The notes: generated by a model from the letters alone, not told the origin. A stretch of DNA of 64,000 nt from Variovorax flavidus (GCF_030317145.1 NZ_JASZYE010000001.1:930001-994000), one strand, 5' to 3'; positions 36,851-46,451 are shown, numbered from the stretch's first letter. A program made the numbers and translations.

Positions 36851-37066
36851 TTATCCCCTGCCTTCCACGATGGCGCCTTCAGCGACATAGCGCTGGTACT
36901 CGGCGATGGGCAGCGCCGTGGTCTGGACCGCGCCTTCGTCGCCCCAGCTCAACACGGCACTGTCGAAGGACAGTTGTGCCTCGATGGGCCCTGGAGGGAT
37001 GACGATCGACGGTCCGTCGCCGGCGCGATATTCGACTCTTCCGACAACCTCGGCATTGGCTGGCAT
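36851..37066 (-). CDS. Small conserved hypothetical protein upstream of the KaiC-like gene
   Basis: This 71-residue protein (EVVGRVEYRAGDGPSIVIPPGPIEAQLSFDSAVLSWGDEGAVQTTALPIAEYQRYVAEGAIV) is beta-rich with an acidic central part. I recognise no assigned family. The start is ATG 37066, with GAGGTG nearby. The open frame continues upstream without coding signs. It ends 25 bp before the KaiC-like start on the same strand and is probably in its operon, so it may be a small partner or regulator of that ATPase. About 170 bp separate it from the DUF3883-like gene. Confidence 0.65.
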   Translation of the reverse strand: MPANAEVVGRVEYRAGDGPSIVIPPGPIEAQLSFDSAVLSWGDEGAVQTTALPIAEYQRYVAEGAIVEGRG

Positions 37067-37237
37067 GGGCACCTCGTGAAACGCAAACAACGCTTCCGAG
37101 CATAGGAGGCGCAGCGATCCACGCGGTCGGTCCGGTGCCCATCCGGCTGTAGGCTCCAGCCGTATCAGCCCGCGATCAGACGGCCCCGACTCATCGGGGA
37201 CACCTGGCAAGACACCGCGTCGCGGTGCTGCCGGAGG

Positions 37238-38152
37238 TTACTGGAGGAGCGGTTCGAGCCCCGGCGCCGAGTCGATCTCGGCGGGCTTGTAGAGCTTGTG
37301 CTGCGCCGCAGGGCCGATGGCGTCGGTGACCACCGCAAGCCGCCACGGATCGCCCCGCTTGGCACACGCGCGTTCATCGCCCGTGAGCTGAAAGGCGGTC
37401 AATCCCGGCGCGGTGCCCTTCACGGCGAGCTTGAGCAAGGTGTTGCCCTTCTTGTCCGACACCTCGATGTCGTAGCCGAGCTTCTGGCTGGCGACGTCCT
37501 CGGCCTTGTAACCGTAGCCTGCGAAGTGACGCGTGAGGTAGGCCATCGCGGCCGCCTGCACCTCATCCCGGGTCGCCTGGCCGGACGAGGCCGCTGGCGC
37601 CACAACGGGAATGTTGCCGCGCGCCCGCGCGGCTTCGATGTCTTCCTCGGTCGGCAGCCAGCCGCGGGCACCGCGAACCAGCACCGCCATCTTCTGATCG
37701 GCATCCCACGAGCCGACGTGCCATTCCTCGTCGTCCGGCACCCGCGTCGAGACCCGGGCGGCCCTGTCGGTTTCAATATCGGCAATGGCGACGCGATTCG
37801 TCTGGAGCACTGCCCTCACCCCCTGGCCCGCGTCGAGCGCGCGCTTGAGGAGCTGGAGCCGATCCTTGGCGCGCTGGACCTGCAGGGCGCTGCGGTCGCC
37901 GCCGCCGATGCGGTGATGCGTATCCAGGGATTCGAGACAGAACCAGCGACCGCCGGCTCCGATGCTGACGAACTCGGCCCAGATGGTGGCGATGATGTTG
38001 TCGCCCGTGGCCAGCCAGGCCTGCTCGGACGCTTTTTCGCGGGCGTCGAACACGCCCATCTTGGCAATGATCTCGACGGGGGTGCGCTTCTCACCTAGGA
38101 GGCGCTTTTCGTTGATGACCGCAAGGACTGCGGGGACGACTTCTTTGTCCAT
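37238..38152 (-). CDS. Protein with DUF3883-like C-terminal domain
   Basis: The 304-residue protein has an N-terminal helical region with an aromatic centre (WAEFVSIGAGGRWFCLESLDTHH) and a C-terminal domain (about 200-295) resembling DUF3883. The features are AAMAYLTRHFAGYGYKAEDVASQKLGYDIEV ... LLKLAVKGTAPGLTAFQLTGDERACAKRGDPWRLAVVTDA. DUF3883 is a nuclease-like fold often found in restriction and defence proteins; active members have an E-x-K in the 'EVKG' strand. Here that strand reads LAVKG, with Ala in place of Glu, so nuclease activity is doubtful. No methylase or helicase adjoins it. The N-terminus was not recognised. ATG 38152 is the only good start. Confidence 0.6.
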   Translation of the reverse strand: MDKEVVPAVLAVINEKRLLGEKRTPVEIIAKMGVFDAREKASEQAWLATGDNIIATIWAEFVSIGAGGRWFCLESLDTHHRIGGGDRSALQVQRAKDRLQLLKRALDAGQGVRAVLQTNRVAIADIETDRAARVSTRVPDDEEWHVGSWDADQKMAVLVRGARGWLPTEEDIEAARARGNIPVVAPAASSGQATRDEVQAAAMAYLTRHFAGYGYKAEDVASQKLGYDIEVSDKKGNTLLKLAVKGTAPGLTAFQLTGDERACAKRGDPWRLAVVTDAIGPAAQHKLYKPAEIDSAPGLEPLLQ

Positions 38153-38317
38153 TCGGAAGGATTCGGGGGGAGTGAGTTATGACCGGTTCGAGTATGCCGT
38201 GAAGCACCCGGCGCCCTTGGGCCGAATCGCAACAATGTTCACCACGGCACAATCTGTCGACAATTTTATGGACCTTGGCCGAGCGCATGCCGTTCGGGCG
38301 CCAGACGCATTCCGACC

Positions 38318-40426
38318 ATGCAACCCGACCCCATGCACCGACAGCAGATTGCCGCAGCGGAGAACTACTTCCGAGCCGGCCAGACCGGGCGTGCCGAAGA
38401 AGTTCTGCGGCAGATCGCTGCGAGCGGCACGACCGTCCCGAAGGTCTTCGAACTCCTGGCCTACATCTGCGGAAACCGCGGCCAGCTTGAAGAATGCGAA
38501 GCGAACCTGGTCCGCGCTGCCGCCTTGCCGGGTTGCTCGCCGGAGGCGTTCTTCTACCTCGGAAAGGCCCAGTTGCAACGCGGCAAGCCAGGCAGCGCCG
38601 TCGAATCGCTGGAGCGTTCGATCGCGCTGGCGGGCGAGTTCTTCGAAGCGCTTCATGAACTCGGGGTCGCGCATGCGCAGCTCGATGAGCACGAGCGCGC
38701 GTTGCAGGCCTTCCAGCGGGCGGAAATCAAGAACCGGCGGTCTCCCGTGCTGCTGTCCAACATGGGGCACAGCCTCAGCGCGCTCCAACGCCATGACGAG
38801 GCCCTGCGCCATTACGAGCGCGTGCTGGCGCTCGATCCGCAGCAGGTCGAAACGTGGACGGACCGCGGCGACGCCCTCGCCGAACTCGGGCGCGAACCGG
38901 AAGCACTCGACAGCTACGACCGCGCGTTGAAGCTCGATCCGGACCATGCGCCAGCGTGGTTGCACCGGGCCAACACCCTTCTGTCGCTCCGGCGCCATGC
39001 GGAGGCGCTTGAATCCTATGAAAAGGCAAGCCGCCTCGCGCCCGACACCGACTACTTGCGCGGCTACCTCCTGCACCTGCGGATGCACGTCTGCCGATGG
39101 GATGGCTGGGCCGGGCAGGTGAACGACCTGCTGGCGCGCGTGACCGCCGGGGAACGGGCATCCACCCCCTTCACCCTGATGGCTGCGCCTGCGCCGCCGG
39201 CGGCGCTCCTCCAATGCGCACGCACGTTCGCAGAGGACCACTACCCGGCACGCGGCGATGCGGTCTTCAGCCGACCCGACGGGCACCGGAAGATCCGTGT
39301 CGCCTACTTCTCGGCGGATTTCCGGAACCACGCGACCTCGCAGTTGATGGTGCGGCTGTTCGAGTGCCAGGACCGGAACCGCTTCGAATGGTTTGCCTTT
39401 TCCCTCACGCGCAGCCGCGACGACATGAGCGAACGCGTGGCCGGCGCCTTCGATCATTTCGTCGACGTCAGCTCACGAAGCGACGCGGACGTCGCAGCGA
39501 TGGCCCGGGCGGAAGGCATCGACATCGCGGTCGACCTCCATGGGTTCACCCAGGGCTATCGGCCGAACATCTTCGCCCACCGGGCTGCGCCGATCCAGGT
39601 CAACTTCCTTGGCTTTCCCGGTTCGATGGGTTGCGACTACATCGACTACATCCTTGCGGACGCGACGCTCATCCACCCGGATGAATACGGCCACTACGCC
39701 GAGAAGGTCGTGACCCTGCCGGGGTCCTATCAGCCCAACGACAACACGAAGGCGATCAGCCCATCGGCGCCCACCCGCGAAAGCCTGAACCTGCCGGCGG
39801 GCGCCTTCGTCTTCGCGTGCTTCAACAACAACTACAAGATCACGCCGGACGTTTTCGACGTGTGGATGCGTCTGCTGCTGGCCGTGCCCGGCAGCGTGCT
39901 CTGGCTGCTGAAGTGCAACGACCACGCCAGGACGGCGCTCGAGGCCGAGGCGCGCCAGCGCGGCGTCGATCCGGCGCGAATCGTGTGGGCCGAACACAGC
40001 GCCCTGCCGGACCATCTGGCGCGTCATGCCCATGCCGACCTCTTCCTGGACACCTTTCACTATGGTGCCCACACCACCTGCAGCGACGCCCTGTGGAGCG
40101 GCCTCCCCGTATTGACGCTCGAGGGCCCGACTTTCGCGTCGCGCGTCAGCGCAAGCCTGCTCCGCGCAGCCGGCTTGCCCGAACTCGTCACGGGGAGCGT
40201 CGAGCAATACGAGGCTGCGGCAAAGTCCCTGGCGGAATCCCCGCAGCGCCTGGCCGGGCTTCGCGCTCGCCTGCAGGCGCAACGCGCCGAGATGCCGCTG
40301 TTCGACTCGCCGCGCTTCGCCCGTGGAATCGAAGCAGCCTTCGAAGCGATGTGGGAGCGTTGGCGCAACGGACTGCCCCCAGACCACATCAGCATCCCTG
40401 AGGTCGCTGCCTCGGCGGTGGACTGA
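38318..40426 (+). CDS. TPR / O-GlcNAc transferase-like (SPINDLY) protein
   Basis: The 702-residue protein has an N-terminal TPR solenoid (about residues 5-270; repeats such as LGVAHAQLDEHERALQAFQRAE, HRANTLLSLRRHAEALESYEKA) and a C-terminal glycosyltransferase family 41 domain. The latter shows KIRVAYFSADFRNHATSQLM, AVDLHGFTQGYRPNIFAHRAAPIQVNFLGFPGSMGCDYIDYILAD, ACFNNNYKITPDVFDVWMRLL, and DLFLDTFHYGAHTTCSDALWSGLPVLTL. Bacterial members transfer GlcNAc or other sugars to protein Ser/Thr or build glycans. No flagellin or surface-polysaccharide gene is adjacent, so the acceptor is unknown. ATG 38318 precedes MHRQQIAAAENYFRAGQT, a usual TPR start. Confidence 0.88.
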   Translation: MQPDPMHRQQIAAAENYFRAGQTGRAEEVLRQIAASGTTVPKVFELLAYICGNRGQLEECEANLVRAAALPGCSPEAFFYLGKAQLQRGKPGSAVESLERSIALAGEFFEALHELGVAHAQLDEHERALQAFQRAEIKNRRSPVLLSNMGHSLSALQRHDEALRHYERVLALDPQQVETWTDRGDALAELGREPEALDSYDRALKLDPDHAPAWLHRANTLLSLRRHAEALESYEKASRLAPDTDYLRGYLLHLRMHVCRWDGWAGQVNDLLARVTAGERASTPFTLMAAPAPPAALLQCARTFAEDHYPARGDAVFSRPDGHRKIRVAYFSADFRNHATSQLMVRLFECQDRNRFEWFAFSLTRSRDDMSERVAGAFDHFVDVSSRSDADVAAMARAEGIDIAVDLHGFTQGYRPNIFAHRAAPIQVNFLGFPGSMGCDYIDYILADATLIHPDEYGHYAEKVVTLPGSYQPNDNTKAISPSAPTRESLNLPAGAFVFACFNNNYKITPDVFDVWMRLLLAVPGSVLWLLKCNDHARTALEAEARQRGVDPARIVWAEHSALPDHLARHAHADLFLDTFHYGAHTTCSDALWSGLPVLTLEGPTFASRVSASLLRAAGLPELVTGSVEQYEAAAKSLAESPQRLAGLRARLQAQRAEMPLFDSPRFARGIEAAFEAMWERWRNGLPPDHISIPEVAASAVD

Positions 40427-40511
40427 TCCCGAGGCGCTGCGGGCGCTTCGACCTCCGGTCACCCCTCACCTGGGGGATGCGTGCCGGAAACGAGTCCTCC
40501 ACCATGGGCGG

Positions 40512-40913
40512 ATGAAGGTTCCAGATCGACGTGCGGGACGATTTCGCGTCACCCTAGCCTGCGTGCTCGCGATTGCCGCCATCGCGGCCTTCGAACTGCG
40601 CGGCCTGCTGCCAATGGCCGCTCACGCGTTGCACCCCGCCACCACTGGTACGGGCCTGGCAGCGCATGCCGCGGCAACCGGACCGATGGACCCTCGCGAC
40701 GCGGACCGCGTCGCCTTGCAACGCATCACCGGAATGCTCGCCAGGTTCGACGCCACGGGCGACAGTACCGACCTGCTCGGCGCCTTCGACCGCATCGAGG
40801 AAGCCTGGACCAGCAACACCACCATCGATCAGGCCGCCGCGCAGGCCTACGTGGCGCGCTATTGCGGCCTTCCGGCGCTTTCGCTTCATCCGTTCTGCAA
40901 CCCCGCCGAGTGA
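40512..40913 (+). CDS. Hypothetical membrane-anchored protein
   Basis: The 133-residue protein has a basic N-terminus, one hydrophobic helix (VTLACVLAIAAIAAFELRGLLPMAAHAL, about residues 12-40) and a soluble helical tail with two late cysteines (VARYCGLPALSLHPFCNPAE). It may be anchored with the tail in the periplasm, where the Cys pair could form a disulfide. I recognise no family. ATG 40512 is taken from the signal-like start; the open frame is longer. It lies 85 bp after the glycosyltransferase gene and is convergent with the phosphatase-kinase gene. Confidence 0.6.
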   Translation: MKVPDRRAGRFRVTLACVLAIAAIAAFELRGLLPMAAHALHPATTGTGLAAHAAATGPMDPRDADRVALQRITGMLARFDATGDSTDLLGAFDRIEEAWTSNTTIDQAAAQAYVARYCGLPALSLHPFCNPAE

Positions 40914-40944
40914 GGCCGTGCCCACCGGCGTCCGGATGCCTTCA

Positions 40945-42680
40945 TCACTGCCCGGCGACGCGCAACCCTAGCAACAGCACCACGGCAGCGGCCAACAGCA
41001 CGGTCGTCCACTGCCAGAAGAGCACGGGATGCCGTTCGATCAGCGGCGGCAGCCTCGGGCGCAGGAACTCCTGCCCCGGCGCCCGCAGGTCCTGAACGAA
41101 CTCCGATAGCGCTTGCTGCCGCTTGGCCGGGTCCGGATGCAGGGCCTTCTGCAGCACGGCATCGACCCACTCGGGCAGGTCGGGCCGGAAATGGCGCGCC
41201 GGCACGTAACGCAGGCGGTTGGCATCGACGCTGGTCCGGACCCGTGAGACATGCAGGCCGTAAGGCAATTGCCGGTGAGCATCCGGTAGGTCATCACCGC
41301 CAGCGAAAACAGGTCGGAACGCGGGCTGCCGCCGTGTCCGGCGAAGTACTCCGGCGCCGTGTACTGCAATGTGCCTTCGATGGCGAGCGCACGGTTGTCG
41401 CGCGCACCGTCGGCCAGCCCCGCGACGTGGGTCGACGCCAGATCGATGATCTTGACGGTGCCGCTGCGGTCGATCATCACGTTCTCGGGGCGAATGTCCT
41501 GGTGCAGCATTTCCTTGCCGTGCAGCGCCTGCAGGCCCTTCGCCAACTGCTCGACGATGCCGCGCACGCTGTCGAGCGCAGGCGCGGGATGGTCCACCAT
41601 CCACTGCGCCAGCGTCTGGCCGTCGACGTATTCCATCGCGACATACAGATGGCCGCGCGTCCGGTCGACCGGGCTGGCCTTGAGGACGTGGATGCTGTCG
41701 ACGCGCCGCGCGACCCATTCTTCGAGAACGAAGCGGTCGAGGTAATCCGGGTCGTCGCGCAGGTCGACCGAAGGCAGCTTCAGCACCACCTGCTGCCCGG
41801 TCGCCTCGTCGACGGCCAGGTGCACATGGCTGCGCGAGCTGACGTGCAGTTCGCGCACCAGCCTGAAGCCCTCGAAGCTGGCCCGCGGCGCCAGCGGGGG
41901 CGGGATCGCCAGGCCCTCGCGCTGCAGCGGCAGCTGCGCGGCGTCCGCCGGCGGGAGCTGGTCGATGCGCAGGATCTGGACCGTGCTGTCGTCGTCGCTG
42001 CCCTTCGCATGCGCCGCGGCGGCGAGCATTCGGGCCGCCTCGTCGAAGTCGTCGCCGCACCGGGCAATGGCTTCGTGCACCGCTTCGGCGTCGAGGTGCG
42101 CGTAGGCGCCGTCAGTGGCGAGCACGTAGACCTCGCCGACTTCCGCCTCCCAGCAGCGGTAGTCGATCTCCACGTGGGCGCCCGTGCCCAGCGCCCGCCC
42201 GAGGTACGACTCCATCGAGGAGAGGTGGATGCGGTGGTCTTCCGTCAGTTGCTCCAGCGCGTTGGGATGCAGCCGCAGGATGCGCGCATCTCCGACGTGC
42301 AGCAGATGCACGTCCCGTCCCTTGAGGATCAGCGCACTGAACGTGCACACATAGCCGCTGTCCTTGTCGAAGCGCGCGTCGCTGCGCATCGTCTGGGCGT
42401 GCAGCCACGAGTTCGTGGCGCTCAGCACGCGCTGGGCGGAGCGCCGCACCGACCAGGCATCGGAAGTCGCGTAGTAATCGTCGAGAAAGCCTCGCACCGC
42501 CGCTGCGCTCGCCACCTGGCTCACGCGGCTGGAGCCGATGCCGTCGGCGAGCGCGACCGCGATGCCCTTGGAGCTGCGCAGCGACCCCTCCGGCAGCATC
42601 GCGCCGTGGAAGTCCTGGTTCACCGAATGAGGCGCGGCCAGCGAATGCTGGCCGAGCGTCACGCGCAGTGCCTTTTGCAA
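40945..42680 (-). pseudogene. PP2C phosphatase - Ser/Thr protein kinase fusion, frameshifted near the kinase C-lobe
   Basis: The 5' part encodes a PP2C-type phosphatase (about residues 1-245; AVALADGIGSSRVSQVAS, YVCTFSAL, HVGDARILRL, TEDHRIHL, YLGRALG, VLATDGAYAH). A Ser/Thr kinase follows (FRLVRELHVSSRSHVHLAV, VVLKLPS, YVDGQTLAQWM, MLHQDIRPENVMI with HQD for HRD, KIIDLAS for DFG). At GGCAATTGCC (41264-41273, minus reading TG-N-C...) the frame breaks. Adding one base restores QLPYGLHVS ... PDPAKRQQALSEF and a C-terminal membrane helix ending in LRVAGQ at 40945. It could be a real lesion or a one-base sequence error in a palindrome. The start is most likely TTG 42680, just after the nitrite-channel stop; this is uncertain. 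Confidence 0.7.
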
Positions 42681-42688
42681 GCTGCGGC

Positions 42689-43501
42689 TCAGGTCAGGGC
42701 GCGCTTGGGCGCCGTCTTGTAGTGGGTCGAGTACAGCGTCAGCCCGACGAAGGTCAGGCCACCGACCAGGTTGCCCAGCACGGTCGGGATCTCGTTCCAG
42801 ATCAGGTAGTCCATCAGGGTGAACTTGCCGCCCAGCAGCAGGCCGGTGGGGAACAGGAACATGTTGACGATCGAATGTTCGAAGCCCATGTAGAAGAAGA
42901 TCATCACGGGCATCCACATGCCGATGGCCTTGCCGGACACCGTGGTGGACATCATCGCGGCGACCACGCCGGTCGACACCATCCAGTTGCACATCACGCC
43001 ACGGATGAACAGCGTCAGCATGCCGGCGGCGCCATGGGCCGCATAACCCAGCGTGCGGCCTTCACCGATATGGCCGAGCTTCTCGCCGATGGCATTGGGC
43101 GCCTCGCTGAAGCCGAAAGTGAAGATGATCGCCATGAACACCGCCACCGTCAGCGCGCCGGCGAAATTGCCGACGAACACCAGCCCCCAGTTGCGGAAGC
43201 AACCGCGCCAGGTGGCACCGGGCCGCTTGTCGAGCACGGCCAGCGGCACCAGCGTGAAGACGCCGGTCAGCAGGTCGAAGCCCATCAGGTACAGCATGAT
43301 GAAACCGACCGGGAAGAGCATGGCGCCGACCAGCGCGTTGCCCGTGTTCACGCTGACGCTGACAGCGAAGGCCGCCGCCAGCGCCAGGATGGCACCGGCC
43401 ATGTAGGAGCGGATGAGCGTGTCGCGCGTGGACATCAGGAGCTTGGATTCGCCGGCGTCGACCATCTTGGTGACGAACTCGGCAGGTGCCAGATAGGCCA
43501 T
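42689..43501 (-). CDS. nirC: Formate/nitrite channel (NirC/FocA family)
   Basis: This 270-residue, six-helix FNT channel carries nitrite (or formate) across the inner membrane. Family motifs are MVDAGESKLLMSTRDTLIRSYMAGAILALAAAFAV, GNALVGAMLFPVGFIMLYLMGFDLLTGVFTL, the central NWGLVFVGNFAGAL, and IRGVMCNWMVSTGVVAAMM (NWMV is the usual NW-V motif). A GFEHSIVNMFLFPTGL segment near the end holds the pore His. Its placement between nirD and the phosphatase-kinase gene, on the same strand as nirB, indicates nitrite rather than formate. The N-terminus MAYLAPAEF follows a normal FNT start. Confidence 0.93.
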   Translation of the reverse strand: MAYLAPAEFVTKMVDAGESKLLMSTRDTLIRSYMAGAILALAAAFAVSVSVNTGNALVGAMLFPVGFIMLYLMGFDLLTGVFTLVPLAVLDKRPGATWRGCFRNWGLVFVGNFAGALTVAVFMAIIFTFGFSEAPNAIGEKLGHIGEGRTLGYAAHGAAGMLTLFIRGVMCNWMVSTGVVAAMMSTTVSGKAIGMWMPVMIFFYMGFEHSIVNMFLFPTGLLLGGKFTLMDYLIWNEIPTVLGNLVGGLTFVGLTLYSTHYKTAPKRALT

Positions 43502-43558
43502 GGGGATTCCTTGGAAATTTGAAGAAGAAGTGAAACGGTCGAAGGGGTCTGGCGGGGA

Positions 43559-43900
43559 TCAGGCGAGCGCGACGAGCACGCGGCCCTCCTGCACCCGCAC
43601 GGCATGCGCCCGCACCGAGTGCTCGGGCGCTTCCAGGCATTCGCCGTTGCGCAGGTCGAAGTGGTTCTTGTAGAGCGGCGAGGCGACGACGATGCGGTCG
43701 CCCAGGCTGCCGACCAGCCCGCGCGAGAGCACGCTGGCGCCCGCCTTGGGGTCGACGTTGTCGATGGCGTAGAGCGCCTGTTCGCGGCCGACCCGGAAGA
43801 TCGCGACATGCACGCCCTCCACGAGGGCGCAGACGCCGGTGTCCGGCAGGATGTCGCTGGCGGCGCACACGGCGGTCCAGCTGAGGGATTTGGTGGTCAT
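43559..43900 (-). CDS. nirD: Nitrite reductase small subunit NirD
   Basis: NirD is the small Rieske-fold subunit of the assimilatory NADH-nitrite reductase. The 113-residue protein reads SWTAVCAASDILPDTGVCALVEGVHVAIFRVGREQALYAIDNVDPKAGASVLSRGLVG, then VASPLYKNHFDLRNGECLE. The Rieske Cys/His ligands are absent, as is normal for NirD, which has no cluster. It lies 19 bp after nirB on the same strand and 57 bp before the channel gene. It should form a complex with NirB in the cytoplasm to reduce nitrite to ammonium. Confidence 0.93.
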   Translation of the reverse strand: MTTKSLSWTAVCAASDILPDTGVCALVEGVHVAIFRVGREQALYAIDNVDPKAGASVLSRGLVGSLGDRIVVASPLYKNHFDLRNGECLEAPEHSVRAHAVRVQEGRVLVALA

Positions 43901-43919
43901 CTTGAATGTCCTCGGGGGT

Positions 43920-46451
43920 TCAGACGCTGGCCACGTCGGTGGCAGCTTCGGCGCGTTCTTCCACGCGGGCGGGCCGGCTCTGGCCGCGCTCCTTCACGAA
44001 CACGATGTGCTCGTCCGGCTTCTCGCTGTTGACGAAGGAACGGAAGCGCTGGCGCGTGGCCGGGTCGTTCACCGCGGTCTTCCACTCGCACTGGTAGGTG
44101 TCGACCACATGCTGCATCTGGGCTTCGAGTTCGGCGCCAAGGCCGAGGGTGTCCTGGATGAGCACGCCCTTCAGGTAGTCCAGCCCGCCTTCGAGGCTCT
44201 CGCGCCAGGTGCTGGTGCGCTGCAGGCGGTCCGCCGTGCGCACATAGAACATCAGGAAGCGGTCGATCAGCCGGATCAGCCCGGCCTTGTCGAGGTCGGT
44301 AGCGATCAGCTCGGCATGGCGCGGCTTCATGCCGCCGTTGCCGCACACGTAGAGATTCCAGCCCTTGTCGGTGGCGATGATGCCCACGTCCTTGCCCTGC
44401 GCTTCGGCGCATTCGCGGGTGCAGCCCGAGACGCCGAACTTGATCTTGTGCGGTGCGCGCAAGCCCTTGTAGCGGTTCTCCAGCTCGACCGCGAGGCCCA
44501 CGCTGTCGTCCACGCCGTAGCGGCACCAGGTCGAGCCGACGCAGCTCTTCACGGTGCGCAGCGACTTGCCGTAGGCATGGCCGGATTCGAAGCCGGCGGC
44601 GATCAGTTCTTCCCAGATCGAGGGCAGCTGCTCGACGCGTGCACCGAAGAGGTCCACGCGCTGGCCGCCCGTGATCTTGGTGTAGAGGCCGTACTTCTTC
44701 GCCACCTGTCCCACGGCGATCAGGCCCTCGGGCGTAACCTCGCCGCCGGGCATGCGCGGCACGACCGAGTAGCTGCCGTCCTTCTGGATGTTGCCGAGAA
44801 AGTAGTCGTTGCTGTCCTGCAGCCCGGCCAGATTCTTCTGGAGGACGAATTCGTTCCAGCAGGAAGCGAAGATGCTCGCGGCGGTCGGCTTGCAGATGTC
44901 GCAGCCCAGGCCCTTGCCGTGCCTGGCCAGCAGGTCGTCGAAGCTGCGGATCTCGCCGACCCGCACGAGGTGGTACAGCTCCTGGCGCGAGTAGGCGAAG
45001 TGCTCGCACAGGTGGTTGTTGACCGCCAGCCCGCGCTTGGCCATCTCCGCCTTCATCACCTGGCCGACCAGCGGGACGCAGCCGCCACAGGTAGCGCCAG
45101 CCTTGGTGCAGGCCTTCAGTTCAGCGACCGTGCATGCGCCCTCACCGACCGCCGCGCAGATCTGCCCCTTGGTGACGCTGTTGCACGAGCAGATCTGGGC
45201 ACTGTCGGGCAGCGAGTCCACGCCGAGCCCCGGCTTGGCCTTGCCGTCGCTCGACGGCAGGATCAGGAATTCCGGGTCGGCCGGCAGCGTGATGCCGTTG
45301 AGCGCCATCTGCAGCAAGGTGCCGTACTCGACGGCATCCCCGACCAGCACCGCGCCCAGCAGTTGCTTGCCGTCCTCGCTGACGACGATCTTCTTGTAGA
45401 TCTGCTTGTGCTCGTTGATGTACTGGTAGGAGCGCGACTTCGGCGTCTTGCCATGCGCGTCGCCGATGCTCGCCACGTCCACGCCCATGAGCTTGAGCTT
45501 GGTGCTCATGTCGGCGCCGGTGAAGGCCGCGTCGTCCTGCCCGGCGATGTGCTTCGCGGCCACGCGGGCCATGTCGTAGCCCGGCGCGACGAGACCGAAG
45601 GTCTGCTCGTTCCACGAGGCGCATTCGCCGATCGCGTAGACATCGCGGTCGCTCGTGCGGCAATGGCTGTCCACCGCCACGCCGCCGCGCGGGCCGACGG
45701 CCAGCACGCATTGGCGCGCCAGTTCGTCGCGGGGGCGGATGCCGGCGGAGAACACGATCATGTCGGTCTCCAGGTGCGTGCCGTCGGCGAAGACCATGCG
45801 GTGCCGGCCCGTTGCGCCATCGGTGATCTCCAGCGTGTTGCGGCCGGTGTGCACGTGCACGCCCAGGGCCTCGATGCTGTTGCGCAAGGCCCGGCCACCG
45901 CCCTCATCCACCTGCACGGCCATCAGCCGCGGCGCGAACTCCACGACGTGGGTTTCCAGGCCCATGTCGCGCAGCGCCTTGGCGCATTCCAGCCCCAGCA
46001 GGCCGCCGCCGACCACCACGCCCGTCCTGGAGCGGGCGCCGCAGGCCTTCATGGCTTCCAGGTCTTCGATGGTGCGGTAGACGAAGCAGTTCGGCCGGTC
46101 GCGCCCCGGGACTGCCGGCACGAAGGGGAAGGAGCCCGTGGCCAGCACGAGCTTGTCGTAGTGCACCACTTCGCCATCCGCCGTGGTGATCGTGTTGTCG
46201 CGCCGCTCGATGGCGACCGCCCTGGCGGCCAGCTTGAGCTTGAACCCGGTGCGCTCGAAGAAGCCCGGCTCGACGAGCGACAGGTCTTCGGCGGTCTTGC
46301 CGGAAAAGAACTCGGACAGATGAACCCGGTCGTAGGCGGGGCGAGGTTCCTCGCACAGCACTGTGACCTCCGCATTCGCGACGCCGAGGTCGTGGAGTTG
46401 TTCGAGGAACTTGTGGCCCACCATGCCGTGGCCAATGACTGCAATCTTCAT
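43920..46451 (-). CDS. nirB: NADH-dependent nitrite reductase large subunit NirB
   Basis: NirB reduces nitrite to ammonium with NAD(P)H. The 843-residue protein has an N-terminal flavin reductase (IAVIGHGMVGHKFLEQL, VVGGGLLGLECAKAL) and a BFD-like [2Fe-2S] region with CSC and CGGC (SCNSVTKGQICAAVG, CTKAGATCGGCVPLV). The C-terminal siroheme/[4Fe-4S] domain has CVGSTWC (C-x5-C) and GCTREC (C-x3-C), the classical ligands. ATG 46451 directly precedes the MKIAVIGHGMVG start; the open frame extends further upstream. The nirB-nirD-nirC order with the PP2C-kinase gene downstream is read as one operon. No nitrate reductase is in the window. Confidence 0.95.
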   Translation of the reverse strand: MKIAVIGHGMVGHKFLEQLHDLGVANAEVTVLCEEPRPAYDRVHLSEFFSGKTAEDLSLVEPGFFERTGFKLKLAARAVAIERRDNTITTADGEVVHYDKLVLATGSFPFVPAVPGRDRPNCFVYRTIEDLEAMKACGARSRTGVVVGGGLLGLECAKALRDMGLETHVVEFAPRLMAVQVDEGGGRALRNSIEALGVHVHTGRNTLEITDGATGRHRMVFADGTHLETDMIVFSAGIRPRDELARQCVLAVGPRGGVAVDSHCRTSDRDVYAIGECASWNEQTFGLVAPGYDMARVAAKHIAGQDDAAFTGADMSTKLKLMGVDVASIGDAHGKTPKSRSYQYINEHKQIYKKIVVSEDGKQLLGAVLVGDAVEYGTLLQMALNGITLPADPEFLILPSSDGKAKPGLGVDSLPDSAQICSCNSVTKGQICAAVGEGACTVAELKACTKAGATCGGCVPLVGQVMKAEMAKRGLAVNNHLCEHFAYSRQELYHLVRVGEIRSFDDLLARHGKGLGCDICKPTAASIFASCWNEFVLQKNLAGLQDSNDYFLGNIQKDGSYSVVPRMPGGEVTPEGLIAVGQVAKKYGLYTKITGGQRVDLFGARVEQLPSIWEELIAAGFESGHAYGKSLRTVKSCVGSTWCRYGVDDSVGLAVELENRYKGLRAPHKIKFGVSGCTRECAEAQGKDVGIIATDKGWNLYVCGNGGMKPRHAELIATDLDKAGLIRLIDRFLMFYVRTADRLQRTSTWRESLEGGLDYLKGVLIQDTLGLGAELEAQMQHVVDTYQCEWKTAVNDPATRQRFRSFVNSEKPDEHIVFVKERGQSRPARVEERAEAATDVASV

